In this document: positions 31,591-41,700 of the stretch, piece by piece
Layout: every line of letters begins with the position of its first letter
How positions within the stretch are numbered: the first letter of the stretch is position 1
Source: an uncultured Bacteroidia bacterium
GTDB lineage: Bacteria > Bacteroidota > Bacteroidia > Bacteroidales > Prolixibacteraceae
Length of the DNA: 54,201 nucleotides
Assembly: GCA_903904515.1 (NCBI GenBank)
Contig: CAIVCR010000094.1
Span: forward strand, 1 to 54,201
Direction: 5' to 3'
Made by a program: the position numbers and the translations under genes
The notes under the pieces: generated by a model
Told to the model about the DNA's origin: nothing
The model's database searches: none
What the model saw: the letters and a program-made list of their open reading frames with translations, nothing else

Positions 31591-34296
31591 CGCCGCAATT
31601 ATCTTAACCTTTCCCAATATTCCCGATGGCACAGGATCCCATTTTGTGGCGTCAAAGGGTTTATAGGTTATATCGACAATATTGGCATCGTAGAATTTTT
31701 TCCAGTATATCTGTTTGCTATCGAGATACCTCGCTTCATTGGCCGAAAGGTTCCGTACCTCTATACTGATTGAATTTCGTTGTCCGAATTTCAACAGCTC
31801 GTTTGAAATAAATATTTGAAAGGGAACTGCCCAGATAGTCCCCACGCTTTTTTCATTAATTGTAATGCGGGCCGTTTCACGAAGATCTTCAATATTAATA
31901 TAAATGCCAGATCTATTGTGCCATACGTTCGGCAGGCTGAATTTTGTGGTGTAGGTACCATAGCCATTAAACCATTGTAGCGCAGAATCTTTCCAGGTGG
32001 TCCAGCTTGTGAGTTTTTCGGGATGAAAAATTGTTACAGGTATGACCGGCGAACCTTTGGAGAATTTTACTTCCCATTCTGAAAGTTCAATTGATTCCGT
32101 GGAAGGGTAGGGGAATCTAATTCTCTTTCCCTTTTGCTTTTGATTGTATATGATTAAAAAACAGGAAGATCCGGGAGGCAGATAGAGTTTGGCTGCCATG
32201 CCTCCTGGCTTGTTTTTAAAATCAATAAATCCGCGATCTCCGGTCATCGGATTGTAATATTCCAATGCTTTACCCTTTTCTGAAATGGAGATAGTATCAT
32301 TATAAAACTTATCTGAAAGGTTGGTTATAAACCGCAAGTGGCCGGTCTTAGTTTTTTTCCGGATAAAGCTTAAACCTGACGAACTCAGGTTTTCATGGCT
32401 GATAGTTCGATTTTTTAGTGCAGAATCAGAACTTCCGATTAAAACTTTCGGGTTTTGGATGAACTCCTCTTTCAACGCGTTAAATTGAGATTGTTGAAAA
32501 TCACGTCCATTTCCCGGTAATACCATCGGAAGTGACTGGTCAAAAATTACAGAAACCCCTTTTCGGGAAAGAGCTGCCAGGTTTTGCAAAGTTTCTAAAG
32601 TCATATGGGTTGTCCGGGGAATCAGGATTGTTTGATATCTACTTTTCCCGATTGATACACTATGGTCTTTATTGACAGCTAATTGACTGATTTGCTGGTC
32701 GGAAATATAATCAAACCCATATCCATTTTCCCATAAATGGGTAGCCATTTTCCCGAACGGAGTATTTAGGAACCATTTTTCGGCATGATGGACTGAAAAG
32801 AGTGATAAAAGCGGTTCTTTGGTATTGGCCCAAAAATCATAGATCGGGAGATAAACGAGGATATCGTTATCCGGTTCAGATTCCTGAAGGAGTTTTTGAC
32901 AGGCTGTAATATATTGATTTAGTAATGGAAACTCGTTGTAGAAATGGGAATAGACTCCATAATTTGTTGAAGCATAAAAAAGCCATCCCGGAAAAGGCAA
33001 ATCCGGTGGAGAGTAGGTTGTGCCATGAAAAAACAGATGATTTATTCCAGCTGTAAACAATTCGTCGAGCTGAGGTTTAATTTGAGAAAGTGCAACTTTA
33101 AAGTGATTTCCGAGCCAGGTAGTAGATTCTGAAGCGACAAGTTTTTTCCCAAGCAGATGAGCAGGGGAGGAGGCGAACTTCATCATCAGGGGATTCGGGC
33201 GTCCGAAATTCTTCTCCTCATAATCGGTATCCAGACGGACACCCGGGATTTTGAAATTACTGCTTCCAAAAGATTCTGTTTCAGGGATATCTGCAAGGGC
33301 ATAAAGGTCGAGCAGATTTCCTGGTGAACCATGTGCCTGATACCTGGTGAGTATTTTATGCCCGGAGGCCCAATCCGACCAGGTTTTTTCTGACTCCTGC
33401 AGGAGGTCTGAAAGAGTTTCGCGATAATCGGAAAACAGTTTCACTTTGTGTGGCGAATCGCGATAATTGGGACTTAATATAAAAATGTTCTCACTTAAAT
33501 CGTAATGATGTTGCATCCTGAATTTTTCAAAAAAGTCAGTGGTCCAGTTTGCATTGTACACTTCGTATGAGTCGTTATACATCGCCCTTGGTGCCTGATT
33601 ATTTTTAAAGGCAAATAAGGTTGAATCAAAAACCTCCAGATATTGCCGCATAGCGTGTGGACTAAAATGATCAATAACTAATCCTTCACCACCAGGCGCG
33701 GCTCTCTTAACCTTTTGATTGGTTGGTTCATAAGTAATAATCAGGATTTTTTTTAACTCATTATCTGATAATTGATTTACAGAACTTACATTATCAATTC
33801 GTGTATATGTTTCATCCGGATTAATTAAGAAAATATCTGCTTTTGCATAGATGCTTTTTCGAAGTGAATCATTAATTCTTAAAGTGTCAGATGCTTTAAA
33901 CTCATGAAAAACAAGTTGTTTGGCGATGTTTTGCTGAGTCACGGATGGTCCGCCAAATGGCCACCCCGTCCCTGTCGACAGATCAATACCCAATCCAAGT
34001 CGGTTGGCTTCAGTACAGGTGAAATTGAAAATTTCAAGCCAGCTGGTTCCCAGGAAGGGGAGGAAATGAGGCTCTTCGCCTTTAACTCCATAGATTGGAA
34101 TGATATGGGCACCCCCCAAACCCGATTTTTTGAAATTTTCCAATTGCAAGGTTATTCCATTTCGGTCAACAGTGCTTCCCATCCACCACCAGTAGGTCCA
34201 GGGCTTAATGTTTTTAATGTCCTGTTTCGTAATAGGTTGCGAGAATAGGTTATTAAAAATAAGAAGCAGAATTATTGAAATGATTATTTTCATCAC
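31585..34296 (-). CDS. GH106-like glycoside hydrolase (alpha-L-rhamnosidase type)
   Basis: A 903-residue exported enzyme with a signal peptide (MMKIIISIILLLIFNNLFSQ). The N-terminus, IKPWTYWWWMGSTVDRNGITLQLENFKKSGLGG, is the entry signature of GH106-type rhamnosidases, followed by GTGWPFGGPSV and AMYNDSYEVYNANWT with an acidic candidate catalytic cluster, then GINHLFFHGTTYSPPD. The last 200 residues form a beta-sandwich of the GH2 sugar-binding type (GIYINIEDLRETARITINEKSVGTIWAVPF). It would remove rhamnose from plant or bacterial polysaccharides in the periplasm or outside the cell. There is no SusC/SusD pair here, so it is a lone enzyme set between polyamine genes. Confidence 0.85.
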   Translation of the reverse strand: MMKIIISIILLLIFNNLFSQPITKQDIKNIKPWTYWWWMGSTVDRNGITLQLENFKKSGLGGAHIIPIYGVKGEEPHFLPFLGTSWLEIFNFTCTEANRLGLGIDLSTGTGWPFGGPSVTQQNIAKQLVFHEFKASDTLRINDSLRKSIYAKADIFLINPDETYTRIDNVSSVNQLSDNELKKILIITYEPTNQKVKRAAPGGEGLVIDHFSPHAMRQYLEVFDSTLFAFKNNQAPRAMYNDSYEVYNANWTTDFFEKFRMQHHYDLSENIFILSPNYRDSPHKVKLFSDYRETLSDLLQESEKTWSDWASGHKILTRYQAHGSPGNLLDLYALADIPETESFGSSNFKIPGVRLDTDYEEKNFGRPNPLMMKFASSPAHLLGKKLVASESTTWLGNHFKVALSQIKPQLDELFTAGINHLFFHGTTYSPPDLPFPGWLFYASTNYGVYSHFYNEFPLLNQYITACQKLLQESEPDNDILVYLPIYDFWANTKEPLLSLFSVHHAEKWFLNTPFGKMATHLWENGYGFDYISDQQISQLAVNKDHSVSIGKSRYQTILIPRTTHMTLETLQNLAALSRKGVSVIFDQSLPMVLPGNGRDFQQSQFNALKEEFIQNPKVLIGSSDSALKNRTISHENLSSSGLSFIRKKTKTGHLRFITNLSDKFYNDTISISEKGKALEYYNPMTGDRGFIDFKNKPGGMAAKLYLPPGSSCFLIIYNQKQKGKRIRFPYPSTESIELSEWEVKFSKGSPVIPVTIFHPEKLTSWTTWKDSALQWFNGYGTYTTKFSLPNVWHNRSGIYINIEDLRETARITINEKSVGTIWAVPFQIFISNELLKFGQRNSISIEVRNLSANEARYLDSKQIYWKKFYDANIVDITYKPFDATKWDPVPSGILGKVKIIAAD

Positions 34297-34498
34297 AGCT
34301 GGTTTATTAACAGATTAGAAAATTCGATTAATTTTCGGGAAGTTTAATCATAAATAGGGGAAACGACTGATTAAACTAACACCAACACTAAAAGTATAAA
34401 ATAATTCTGTTTTCAGAGAAAAGTCATTAAAAGCATTGAAAAATATGGTTATTTTGCGCAAGTTTTGATTGTTTAATCCTCTTCATTAAGAACATTAA

Positions 34499-35695
34499 AT
34501 GGGAAAAGTTTTGATTATTGGTGCAGGTGGTGTAGGAACTGTCGTAGCACACAAGATGGCCGGGTTACCGGAAGTTTTTACCGAAATAATGCTTGCCAGC
34601 CGAACGAAATCGAAATGCGATGTGATTGCTGCACGGATTGGTGGTAACCGGATTCAAACGGCCCGGGTGGATGCGGATCAGGTTCCTCAATTGGTCGAAT
34701 TAATCCGATCGTTTCAGCCAGATCTTGTTGTAAATGTGGCACTTCCGTATCAGGATCTCACCATTATGGATGCTTGTCTTGAAACAGGCGTATCGTATCT
34801 CGACACTGCCAATTATGAGCCAAAAGATGAGGCGAAATTTGAATACAGTTGGCAATGGGCTTACCAGGAACGGTTTAAGGAGGCAGGATTAACTGCAATT
34901 CTTGGATGTGGTTTTGATCCCGGAGTGACCAGTATATTTACGGCCTGGGCTGCCAAATACGTATTTGATGAAATTCATTACCTGGATATAGTGGATTGCA
35001 ATGCCGGTGATCACGGAAAAGCATTTGCCACAAATTTCAATCCTGAAATTAATATCCGGGAGGTGACACAAAAGGGAAAATATTGGGAAGACGGAGCCTG
35101 GGTTGTGACTGAACCCCATGAAATCCACAAACCGCTTACCTATCCCCATATTGGGGAACGTGAATCTTACGTGATTTATCATGAAGAACTGGAGTCACTG
35201 GTAAAAAATTTCCCGACACTGAAGAAAGCTCGGTTCTGGATGACCTTTGGCCAGGAATATCTGACTCATCTTCGTGTCATTCAGAATATTGGGATGGCAG
35301 GGATAAAACCGATACTCTATGAAGGGAAAGAGATTGTCCCAATCCAGTTTTTAAAAGCAGTCCTCCCCGCACCTGAGGAGCTGGGAGCGAATTATAAAGG
35401 TGAAACTTCGATTGGATGCAGGATCAAAGGGATTAAAGACAAAAAGAAGAAGACCTATTATATCTACAATAATTGCAGCCATGAGGCGGCATATGCCGAA
35501 ACGGGGATGCAGGCCGTGAGTTATACGACGGGTGTGCCCGCAATGATTGGTGCAATGATGTTCCTTCAGGGGAAATGGAAAAAACCGGGAGTTTTTAATG
35601 TTGAAGAATTTAATCCCGATCCGTTCATGGAACAGCTTAATTTACACGGACTTCCATGGTGGGAGTTACACGATGTAAGGTTGGAGATGGATTAA
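34499..35695 (+). CDS. Carboxynorspermidine/carboxyspermidine synthase (saccharopine dehydrogenase family)
   Basis: NADPH-dependent reductive condensation of putrescine or diaminopropane with aspartate semialdehyde, giving carboxyspermidine or carboxynorspermidine. The 398-residue protein starts VLIIGAGGVGTVVAHKMA and matches the CANSDH group: ASRTKSKCDVIA, LDTANYEPKDEAKFEYSWQW, LGCGFDPGVTSIFTAWAAKY, DIVDCNAGDHGKAFATNFNPEINIREV and TTGVPAMIGAMMFLQGKW. With aguA and aguB nearby it points to spermidine synthesis by the carboxyspermidine route; the decarboxylase nspC is not in this window. It is divergent from the GH106 gene and ends at a bidirectional terminator. Confidence 0.92.
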   Translation: MGKVLIIGAGGVGTVVAHKMAGLPEVFTEIMLASRTKSKCDVIAARIGGNRIQTARVDADQVPQLVELIRSFQPDLVVNVALPYQDLTIMDACLETGVSYLDTANYEPKDEAKFEYSWQWAYQERFKEAGLTAILGCGFDPGVTSIFTAWAAKYVFDEIHYLDIVDCNAGDHGKAFATNFNPEINIREVTQKGKYWEDGAWVVTEPHEIHKPLTYPHIGERESYVIYHEELESLVKNFPTLKKARFWMTFGQEYLTHLRVIQNIGMAGIKPILYEGKEIVPIQFLKAVLPAPEELGANYKGETSIGCRIKGIKDKKKKTYYIYNNCSHEAAYAETGMQAVSYTTGVPAMIGAMMFLQGKWKKPGVFNVEEFNPDPFMEQLNLHGLPWWELHDVRLEMD

Positions 35696-35704
35696 CATAA
35701 TTTT

Positions 35705-35744
35705 AAAAAGAGATAGTCTGGCACTCGCCAGATTATCTCTTTTT
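35705..35744. terminator. Bidirectional terminator containing the HAD gene stop codon
   Basis: An 18-bp stem with one wobble (35705-35722 with 35727-35744) and a 4-base loop ACTC, with A5 and T5 at the outer ends. It terminates both convergent genes. The TAA of the minus-strand HAD gene (35733-35735) lies within the stem, so its last codons are part of the hairpin. Confidence 0.92.
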
Positions 35745-36095
35745 ACGTTGGCCCGATTCTTCCGGACAGATCATGTGATAGATCTCTCCCCATCCTGGAA
35801 ATCCTCCGACATTCCGATCATCGATAAACAGATCAGCATGGATTTTCCGGCTGAGAGAAAAATCAAACCTCTCTTCGGGATAACTCCTGTTCACTGCATA
35901 AAATTCAACACCACCCTTTCTGCAAAATTCTACCGCCTCTTCCAGCGTTTTACCTGTGCGGTAAGTCCACAGGATAATTTGGTGTTGTTTTTTCTGGAGT
36001 GCTTTGATGGTCTCCAAGGCAAATGGAAGTTCCTTCCCAATTGCAGGATAACGGTGTTCAACGATTGTTCCATCAAAATCAATTGCAATGATCAT
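35733..36095 (-). CDS. Small HAD-superfamily phosphatase-like protein
   Basis: A 120-residue HAD-fold protein of the BT0820-like type described in Bacteroides. DFDGT at residues 6-10 carries the nucleophile Asp, LWTYRTG holds the motif II Thr, a Lys in SRKIHADLFIDDRN serves as motif III and the IDD as motif IV. There is no cap domain, and the length fits the small family. Substrate unknown. The C-terminal GQRKKR is encoded within the terminator hairpin. Convergent with the carboxynorspermidine synthase gene. Confidence 0.85.
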   Translation of the reverse strand: MIIAIDFDGTIVEHRYPAIGKELPFALETIKALQKKQHQIILWTYRTGKTLEEAVEFCRKGGVEFYAVNRSYPEERFDFSLSRKIHADLFIDDRNVGGFPGWGEIYHMICPEESGQRKKR

Positions 36096-36206
36096 AATTA
36101 TCTATTTTACAGTGTTTTAATCGATGTATTTACTGTTTGCCTTTAATGGCCGGCTATTAATAATTTTTCATATCACAAAACCAATTGCCGGATATTTTGG
36201 GTCGAC

Positions 36207-37502
36207 TTAAAGTCGTGCGTGGATCAGATTACGTGGCAATATTCCTTTCACATCATAAATAATAGCTCCATTATCTTTAAAAGTCTGGAGGTCAATCTCC
36301 ATAAATTGTTCATGAGCCACGGCCAGAATTACAGCACCATATTCAGCAGATTTGTTAATTTTACTTGAAATCGCAATGCCATATTCCCGTTTAACTTCCT
36401 CCGCTGAAGCCCACGGGTCATAAACATCGACCAAAATCCCATAACTAATTAACTCGTTGTAAATATCTGTAGCTTTGGTGTTTCTGATATCAGGACAATT
36501 TTCTTTAAAGGTAATTCCCAACATCAGTATTTTTGAGTTTTTAACTGCGATCTCGTTCTTGATCATGAGTTTAACCACTTCTGTGGCGATGTATTTCCCC
36601 ATGCTGTCGTTTAATCTCCTCCCGGCGAGGATAATCTCGGGATGGTATCCGGCTTCCTGAGCTTTCTGAGCCAGGTAATAGGGATCAACTCCAATACAAT
36701 GACCACCAACTAATCCAGGTTTAAAGGAAAGAAAATTCCATTTTGTGCCGGCAGCTTCTAATACATCGTGAGTATCGATCTTCATGGCATTGAAGATCTT
36801 TGCTAATTCATTCACAAACGCAATGTTGATATCGCGCTGACTATTTTCAATAACTTTTGCTGCTTCTGCCACCCTGATTGAAGAGGCTTTATGTGTTCCT
36901 GCCTGTATTACTGATCGATAGGTGGCGTCGACTATTTCCGCAATTTCGGGTGTCGAACCGGAGGTGACTTTCAGAATTTTTTCAACGGTATGCTCCTTGT
37001 CCCCGGGATTGATCCTCTCGGGGCTGTATCCGGCATAAAAATCGACATTGTATTTTAACCCTGAAATCTTTTCGATAACAGGAATACAATCATCTTCAGT
37101 AGCTCCCGGGTAAACCGTTGATTCATAAACAATAATATCACCTTTCGAAATTACATGCCCAACTGTTTCTGAGGCTTTTAGTAATGGCGTAAGGTCGGGC
37201 CGATTGTTTTTATCAACGGGTGTTGGAACCGTAATTATATAAAAATTGCAATCTTTAATCTCTTCAGCATTTGCCGAACAGAAAAGGCCCGTCTTTCCTG
37301 ATTTTGATGTATTTTCGGAAACAAGGGCTGCTGTGAGAATAGTTTTTTCTACTTCAAGTGTCTGGTCGATTCCTTGTTTTAAATCATTGACTCGTTTCTG
37401 ATTAAGGTCAAATCCAACGACGGGATATTTTGTGGCAAAAAGTCTGGCTAGTGGAAGGCCAACATAACCAAGGCCAATAATTGCGATACGAATAGCAGGC
37501 AT
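36207..37502 (-). CDS. Nucleotide sugar dehydrogenase (UDP-N-acetyl-D-galactosamine/glucosamine 6-dehydrogenase type)
   Basis: A 431-residue NAD-dependent enzyme oxidising a UDP-N-acetylhexosamine to the uronic acid for surface polysaccharide. It shows [21 protein letters not shown] (Rossmann start), [54 protein letters not shown], the catalytic Cys269 in [15 protein letters not shown], and the C-terminal [17 protein letters not shown]. The pattern resembles the TviB/WbpA-WbpO group more than UDP-glucose dehydrogenase. No other polysaccharide genes are adjacent. Confidence 0.94.
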   Translation of the reverse strand: MPAIRIAIIGLGYVGLPLARLFATKYPVVGFDLNQKRVNDLKQGIDQTLEVEKTILTAALVSENTSKSGKTGLFCSANAEEIKDCNFYIITVPTPVDKNNRPDLTPLLKASETVGHVISKGDIIVYESTVYPGATEDDCIPVIEKISGLKYNVDFYAGYSPERINPGDKEHTVEKILKVTSGSTPEIAEIVDATYRSVIQAGTHKASSIRVAEAAKVIENSQRDINIAFVNELAKIFNAMKIDTHDVLEAAGTKWNFLSFKPGLVGGHCIGVDPYYLAQKAQEAGYHPEIILAGRRLNDSMGKYIATEVVKLMIKNEIAVKNSKILMLGITFKENCPDIRNTKATDIYNELISYGILVDVYDPWASAEEVKREYGIAISSKINKSAEYGAVILAVAHEQFMEIDLQTFKDNGAIIYDVKGILPRNLIHARL

Positions 37503-38020
37503 ACTCTTTTTATAAAGGTTGAAATTTTCGGTTTGAATACAACTGATTATTAAAAAGTTTTAGAAATCAGTATTGTTCACCTCTAATGATTCCGTATTAC
37601 TCTTTATTTTCCGGCAGATAAAGATAGACAATTTTGTTGGACACGCAGAACACTACGATAAGGTATTCAAATTTGCCCGATTCAACAGAAATAAACCACA
37701 AATAAACAGCTAAATTATGTCAGATTGAATTGTTGCAACCACCTAATGATCATCATTATTTGTCCTTTTTTGCAACATAATTTGAAGAAAATTAAATTAT
37801 TTTTCATACCCGCTAATTTATACTATCTGATCATTTTTTTTGAAGCGCATTGTAATATTGATAATTAGGATTTTCTTATTTAGAATAAATCAATATAATT
37901 TAACTGAAATCACATCTTTTAAAGAGCAGATATTGTTTTTTAAGTTTGCGTTTGATATCTTTGAAGTATCGTTTGATAATTGAAAACCATTATTTGATCA
38001 TTAATTTAGCAAATATCACT
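37503..38020. other. 518-base intergenic region upstream of the ECF sigma gene
   Basis: AT-rich region between divergent genes. The only signals I see are at the right end: the sigma gene promoter (37933-37963) and two direct repeats of CGTTTGATA (37949-37957 and 37970-37978, 21 bases apart). No coding or RNA signal is evident in 37503-37930. Confidence 0.6.
37933..37963 (+). promoter_or_regulatory. Promoter of the ECF sigma gene
   Basis: TTG (37933-37935), 20 bases, then TATCTTTG (37956-37963), a full housekeeping Bacteroidota promoter. Transcription would start near 37970. This places the possible TTG start at 37946 upstream of the transcript and fixes translation at ATG 38021. Two CGTTTGATA repeats overlap and follow the -7 element, a possible operator. 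Confidence 0.7.
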
Positions 38021-38527
38021 ATGACACAAATACAATTTCAGAATTCACTGACAAGCCTTCACAGTAAATTATATTATTTTGCATTAAGTTTAACAAGTGA
38101 TTCTGACAAGGCGCATGATCTTGTTCAGGAGACTTATCTGAAGGCCTTGACCTATCGCGACAAATTTTCGGCCGATACCAATCTGATGGCCTGGGTTTAC
38201 ACCATTATGAAAAACACCTTCATTAATGATTACCGGAGAAATGTAAAAGCAAAAACAACTTTAGAGAGTTCATCACATAAATTACAGATTTCATTTTCAA
38301 AGGATGATTATTCTCCGGCGGCAGATTCGATTCATGCAGAGAAAGAGATCTATAAAAAGATTGACATGCTTGAGGATGAGTTCAGGGAACCTTTTCAGTT
38401 ATTTTTAAGTGGTTTTAAATACAAAGAGATCGCTGAAAAACTCGATTTGCCGCTTGGCACAGTAAAAAGCAGAATATTTTTTACCCGCAAAAAATTGGGT
38501 AAATGGCTTAGCGAATATATTAACTAG
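38021..38527 (+). CDS. ECF (sigma-70 family) RNA polymerase sigma factor
   Basis: A 168-residue extracytoplasmic-function sigma factor. Region 2 begins FQNSLTSLHSKLYYFALSLTSDSDKAHDLVQETYLKAL and includes NLMAWVYTIMKNTFINDYRR (region 2.3-2.4). Region 4 is LFLSGFKYKEIAEKLDLPLGTVKSRIFFTRKKL, a typical helix-turn-helix. The size fits the family after discarding a 25-codon extension that lies upstream of the promoter. No anti-sigma gene is next to it; instead a terminator and then the three giant genes follow, so control of those genes is possible but unproven. Confidence 0.94.
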   Translation: MTQIQFQNSLTSLHSKLYYFALSLTSDSDKAHDLVQETYLKALTYRDKFSADTNLMAWVYTIMKNTFINDYRRNVKAKTTLESSSHKLQISFSKDDYSPAADSIHAEKEIYKKIDMLEDEFREPFQLFLSGFKYKEIAEKLDLPLGTVKSRIFFTRKKLGKWLSEYIN

Positions 38528-38549
38528 TTCTTTCAAGAAATCATACTAC

Positions 38550-38585
38550 AAAAAGCTCCATATAAATTTTTATATGGAGCTTTTT
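38550..38585 (+). terminator. Terminator of the ECF sigma gene
   Basis: A perfect 15-bp stem, AAAAAGCTCCATATA (38550-38564) with TATATGGAGCTTTTT (38571-38585), loop AATTTT. It starts 22 bases after the stop and separates the sigma gene from the large operon, which therefore needs its own promoter. Confidence 0.92.
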
Positions 38586-38607
38586 GTATCTAACTAAAAG
38601 CGGTATT

Positions 38608-38635
38608 GTTTAGTGTTAAGGTAACAAGTTTAGTG
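38608..38635 (+). promoter_or_regulatory. Direct repeats upstream of the giant-gene operon
   Basis: GTTTAGTG occurs at 38608-38615 and 38628-38635, 20 bases apart (about two helical turns), with the small inverted repeat GTTA-AGG-TAAC between them. No full TAnnTTTG box is found in 38586-38750; TAAGTTTA (38646-38653) and TAAGTTTC (38652-38659) each miss the last base. The repeats may mark the regulated promoter of the operon. Confidence 0.3.
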
Positions 38636-38750
38636 CTATTCCCATTAAGTTTAAGTTTCACAATTTTTAATCATTCCAAATAATAATTTTAAAATACCTG
38701 TATGCATACCTAGAAAAGCTTTAATATTAATACCTTATAGAACCTAAACT

Positions 38751-41700
38751 ATGGCATTCTCACACTTAGGATTATTCGATTTACTCGCTCCTGAATACCT
38801 GGCAGGATTTGATTTCCCCGAATATGTACATCGTTATCTCTCCATCCTTGGGATAGATGAGTTACACACCCATGAAGGGAGTGGTTCGGTAGTTTATAAC
38901 GGTATTTGCAGTTTTACCGGCGATGGGAGCGGAGCCCCCGAAATGACCCATGCAGATCCTTCTGGCACCCAACTCACTTTTCCAATGAATCGCATCCGCT
39001 TTCGTCTGAGCATTCCCCGCGACGGAGCAGCATTTATTCGCACTGAAGCCAATTCATCAACTTCCGATAAACTACCTCAGGTAGCTGTGTTGCTCAATGA
39101 TCTTTTTGAGGCTACAACACTTGAACCGTTGTCTCCAACCGATCTCCCCGGGACAAAATTCACCCTTCAACTATTTATTAATAATGTCCGTTTCTCACTT
39201 GGTACAGATTGGGTAGCAGGAGAATTTGATGCCGCCTTGCATAAGGTCGTAACGCATACAGATCCACGCCTGGCAGGTAAGCCGGTTGAGATGGTTATGC
39301 CTGGACTTGCATTTACATTCTCACAGGGTGACGACCCATCGAATATGAATCTGAAATTTACGCTGGATTCATTTGGTTCAAATAGTCTGGATGCTCCCAA
39401 TGATTTGGGAATGGGGGAGGTGATCAGAATGGAGCCGGGTATTGCGCTGCATACTTCGGGTCACGTAGCGTTCAGTGTTGAACAAATATTGCTCGATACC
39501 AGTCAGGATGCAACACCACCTGAAATTCTTGATCATTTTGGTATTGGAGATGACTGGCAAGGGATTTACATTAAACAACTTCTTTTTTATTACAACAATG
39601 ATCAAAGTCTTGGCTTTGCTGTGCGACTGGCAGATGCACTTTTCGGTTTTGACGGCAAAGTATCGTTTGAAGCAGAACTTGATATTTATCCCAACCCCGA
39701 TACTACGTCATTAGTTGTTACCCCTGTTTATTTTCACGGTTCGGCCAAAGTTGATCCGGTCCATCGGGGTATTGTGGATCCAGAACCGGCTGCTTTACCT
39801 GCTGATCCTCCTGGATTGGTCCGACTCACTCAGGGCGATGCCATGCAACTTGATATTTCGCGGGGAGTACCCCCTTTTCAGATTGAGGTACTTGAAGGTG
39901 CGGTAAATTTGTGGGATACGACAAATCGCAGGGTTATTTTCAATACACCAGGAACACACAACATAGTCATCAAAGTTACCGACAATAAAGTACCTGATCA
40001 TCAGAAATTCAGGGAATATATTCAGGTAGTGGTGGCTGCCCTGGTTGCTCCGGTTCCTGCATCAGGTTCTCCTGCCGACAGTGGTGCTACTCCCAGGCCT
40101 TTGCCGTTAATTCACTATAACCAAACTGGTAATGACACCATATACGCACTAGAGAAAATTTCCGGAGAAGAGAATCCGGCCCGTTTTAGAGTGGTTGGCG
40201 GCAATAATTTTACAATAGAAATCACCCAAACAGCAGGTGGAACAGCAGCAGTGCGAACTATTTCAAATGAACGCGAGTTTTCGATTGATGTTCAACCAGG
40301 TACAACGTATACTATTGGGTTGACTTTTTCAGCAATTGATCCATCAACTCCATCTGAAACCAGATATGTTCAATTTAAATATGATCGTCCTTTAAACTCA
40401 GAGGTTTCTACGTATGTGATGCATGGTTCTGGTGATACTGAATTTGAGAGTAGTTTTAGTAGCCTTCCTAACCATCCTGCGTCTGCTTTGACCGGAATTG
40501 TACTGGATGGTTATGCCAGTAATGATCCAAGTAATCCTGCGCACGATATTGAATTATCACATAACCGGGCACAAACCGTATATCAATTATTGCAGTCGGG
40601 ATATACATCCTCTATTTTGCCTGCACCAGGTGCGCCGAATTACCACGGTCATTCGGGATTACCTTTTTCACCCGATAGCGAACCGCGCAACAGGTGCGTA
40701 AAGGTAGTTTACACTTTTGCAACTACCCCTTCGCACTTGGTGACAGGGACTTTGAGCCGTGAGTCCTATCCACCTGTAACAACTCCGCCACCGCCATCTC
40801 CCCAGGAGACACCAGCCGCTCCACCTCATTTGAGGGGAATACCCCCAGCCTTCAAATTATTAGGTGTGCGTGTGAAAATTGACAATAATCAGTTATCCCT
40901 CCTTGAAATTTACTGCAAGGTAGATTTTGAAACAGATATTGAAAAGAAGTTGCGCGAAGCTCCTGATTCGGATGCGGGAGGGACTCTTGATATGTCGCAT
41001 GAAGGGGTTGTTGACTTCAAGATAGGATACATTTATGACCGGGCATCTCAGGAAACGACGATCAGTTTGCTGGTGCACACCGAAGAGGGCGATACAAGCG
41101 GAATTCTGAATTTTGAAAACAATGCCAATCGGGATGACCGCCTGAAAAATATTGCAGGTGCTTTACTCCTGTTTGCACCGATAATGAATGCGAGTGCCTC
41201 TTCTGTAGTTGCGAATAAGGATGATGTAGGGGCTTGGATTGGGCTCGTCGCAAGTTTCGGAACGGCAGTATTAATAGGCGGATTAAATGTTTTCAGAACA
41301 CGGAAGGTTGTCCTTTACGGTATTGAAGGCAAGTTTAAATGGATTCGACCCGACTCAGGTCTTCCGGGTCGCTGGGACCTGGGGTGCATCCTCGATTATG
41401 GGATTGAATTTGATATTATTGTCGATGCACTTGGTATTGGCCAGGATCGGAAACCATCCGCTCCTTTGCCACTGCCCCGTCCATTAAAAGCACGTTACAG
41501 AGCTATCGGATTCAATATTGTGCTTGGTGTCGATGGATCTGCTCAATATCAGTCGATCTTTGATACCAGTAAGGGTTATGAACTTGATCTCAGTGATCCT
41601 AGTTTGTTCCGTTTACCGGCACCTCTGGGAACGTTGTTCAATATTGTTGGTGCCAGGGTGGCCAGGTTTAATCCGGTTACTTTTGAAGTGGATTTCGCGA

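Noticed and set aside
37946..38020. N-terminal extension of the sigma factor from a TTG codon
   Set aside because: The TTG lies upstream of the -7 element of a full promoter, and the family N-terminus matches ATG 38021.
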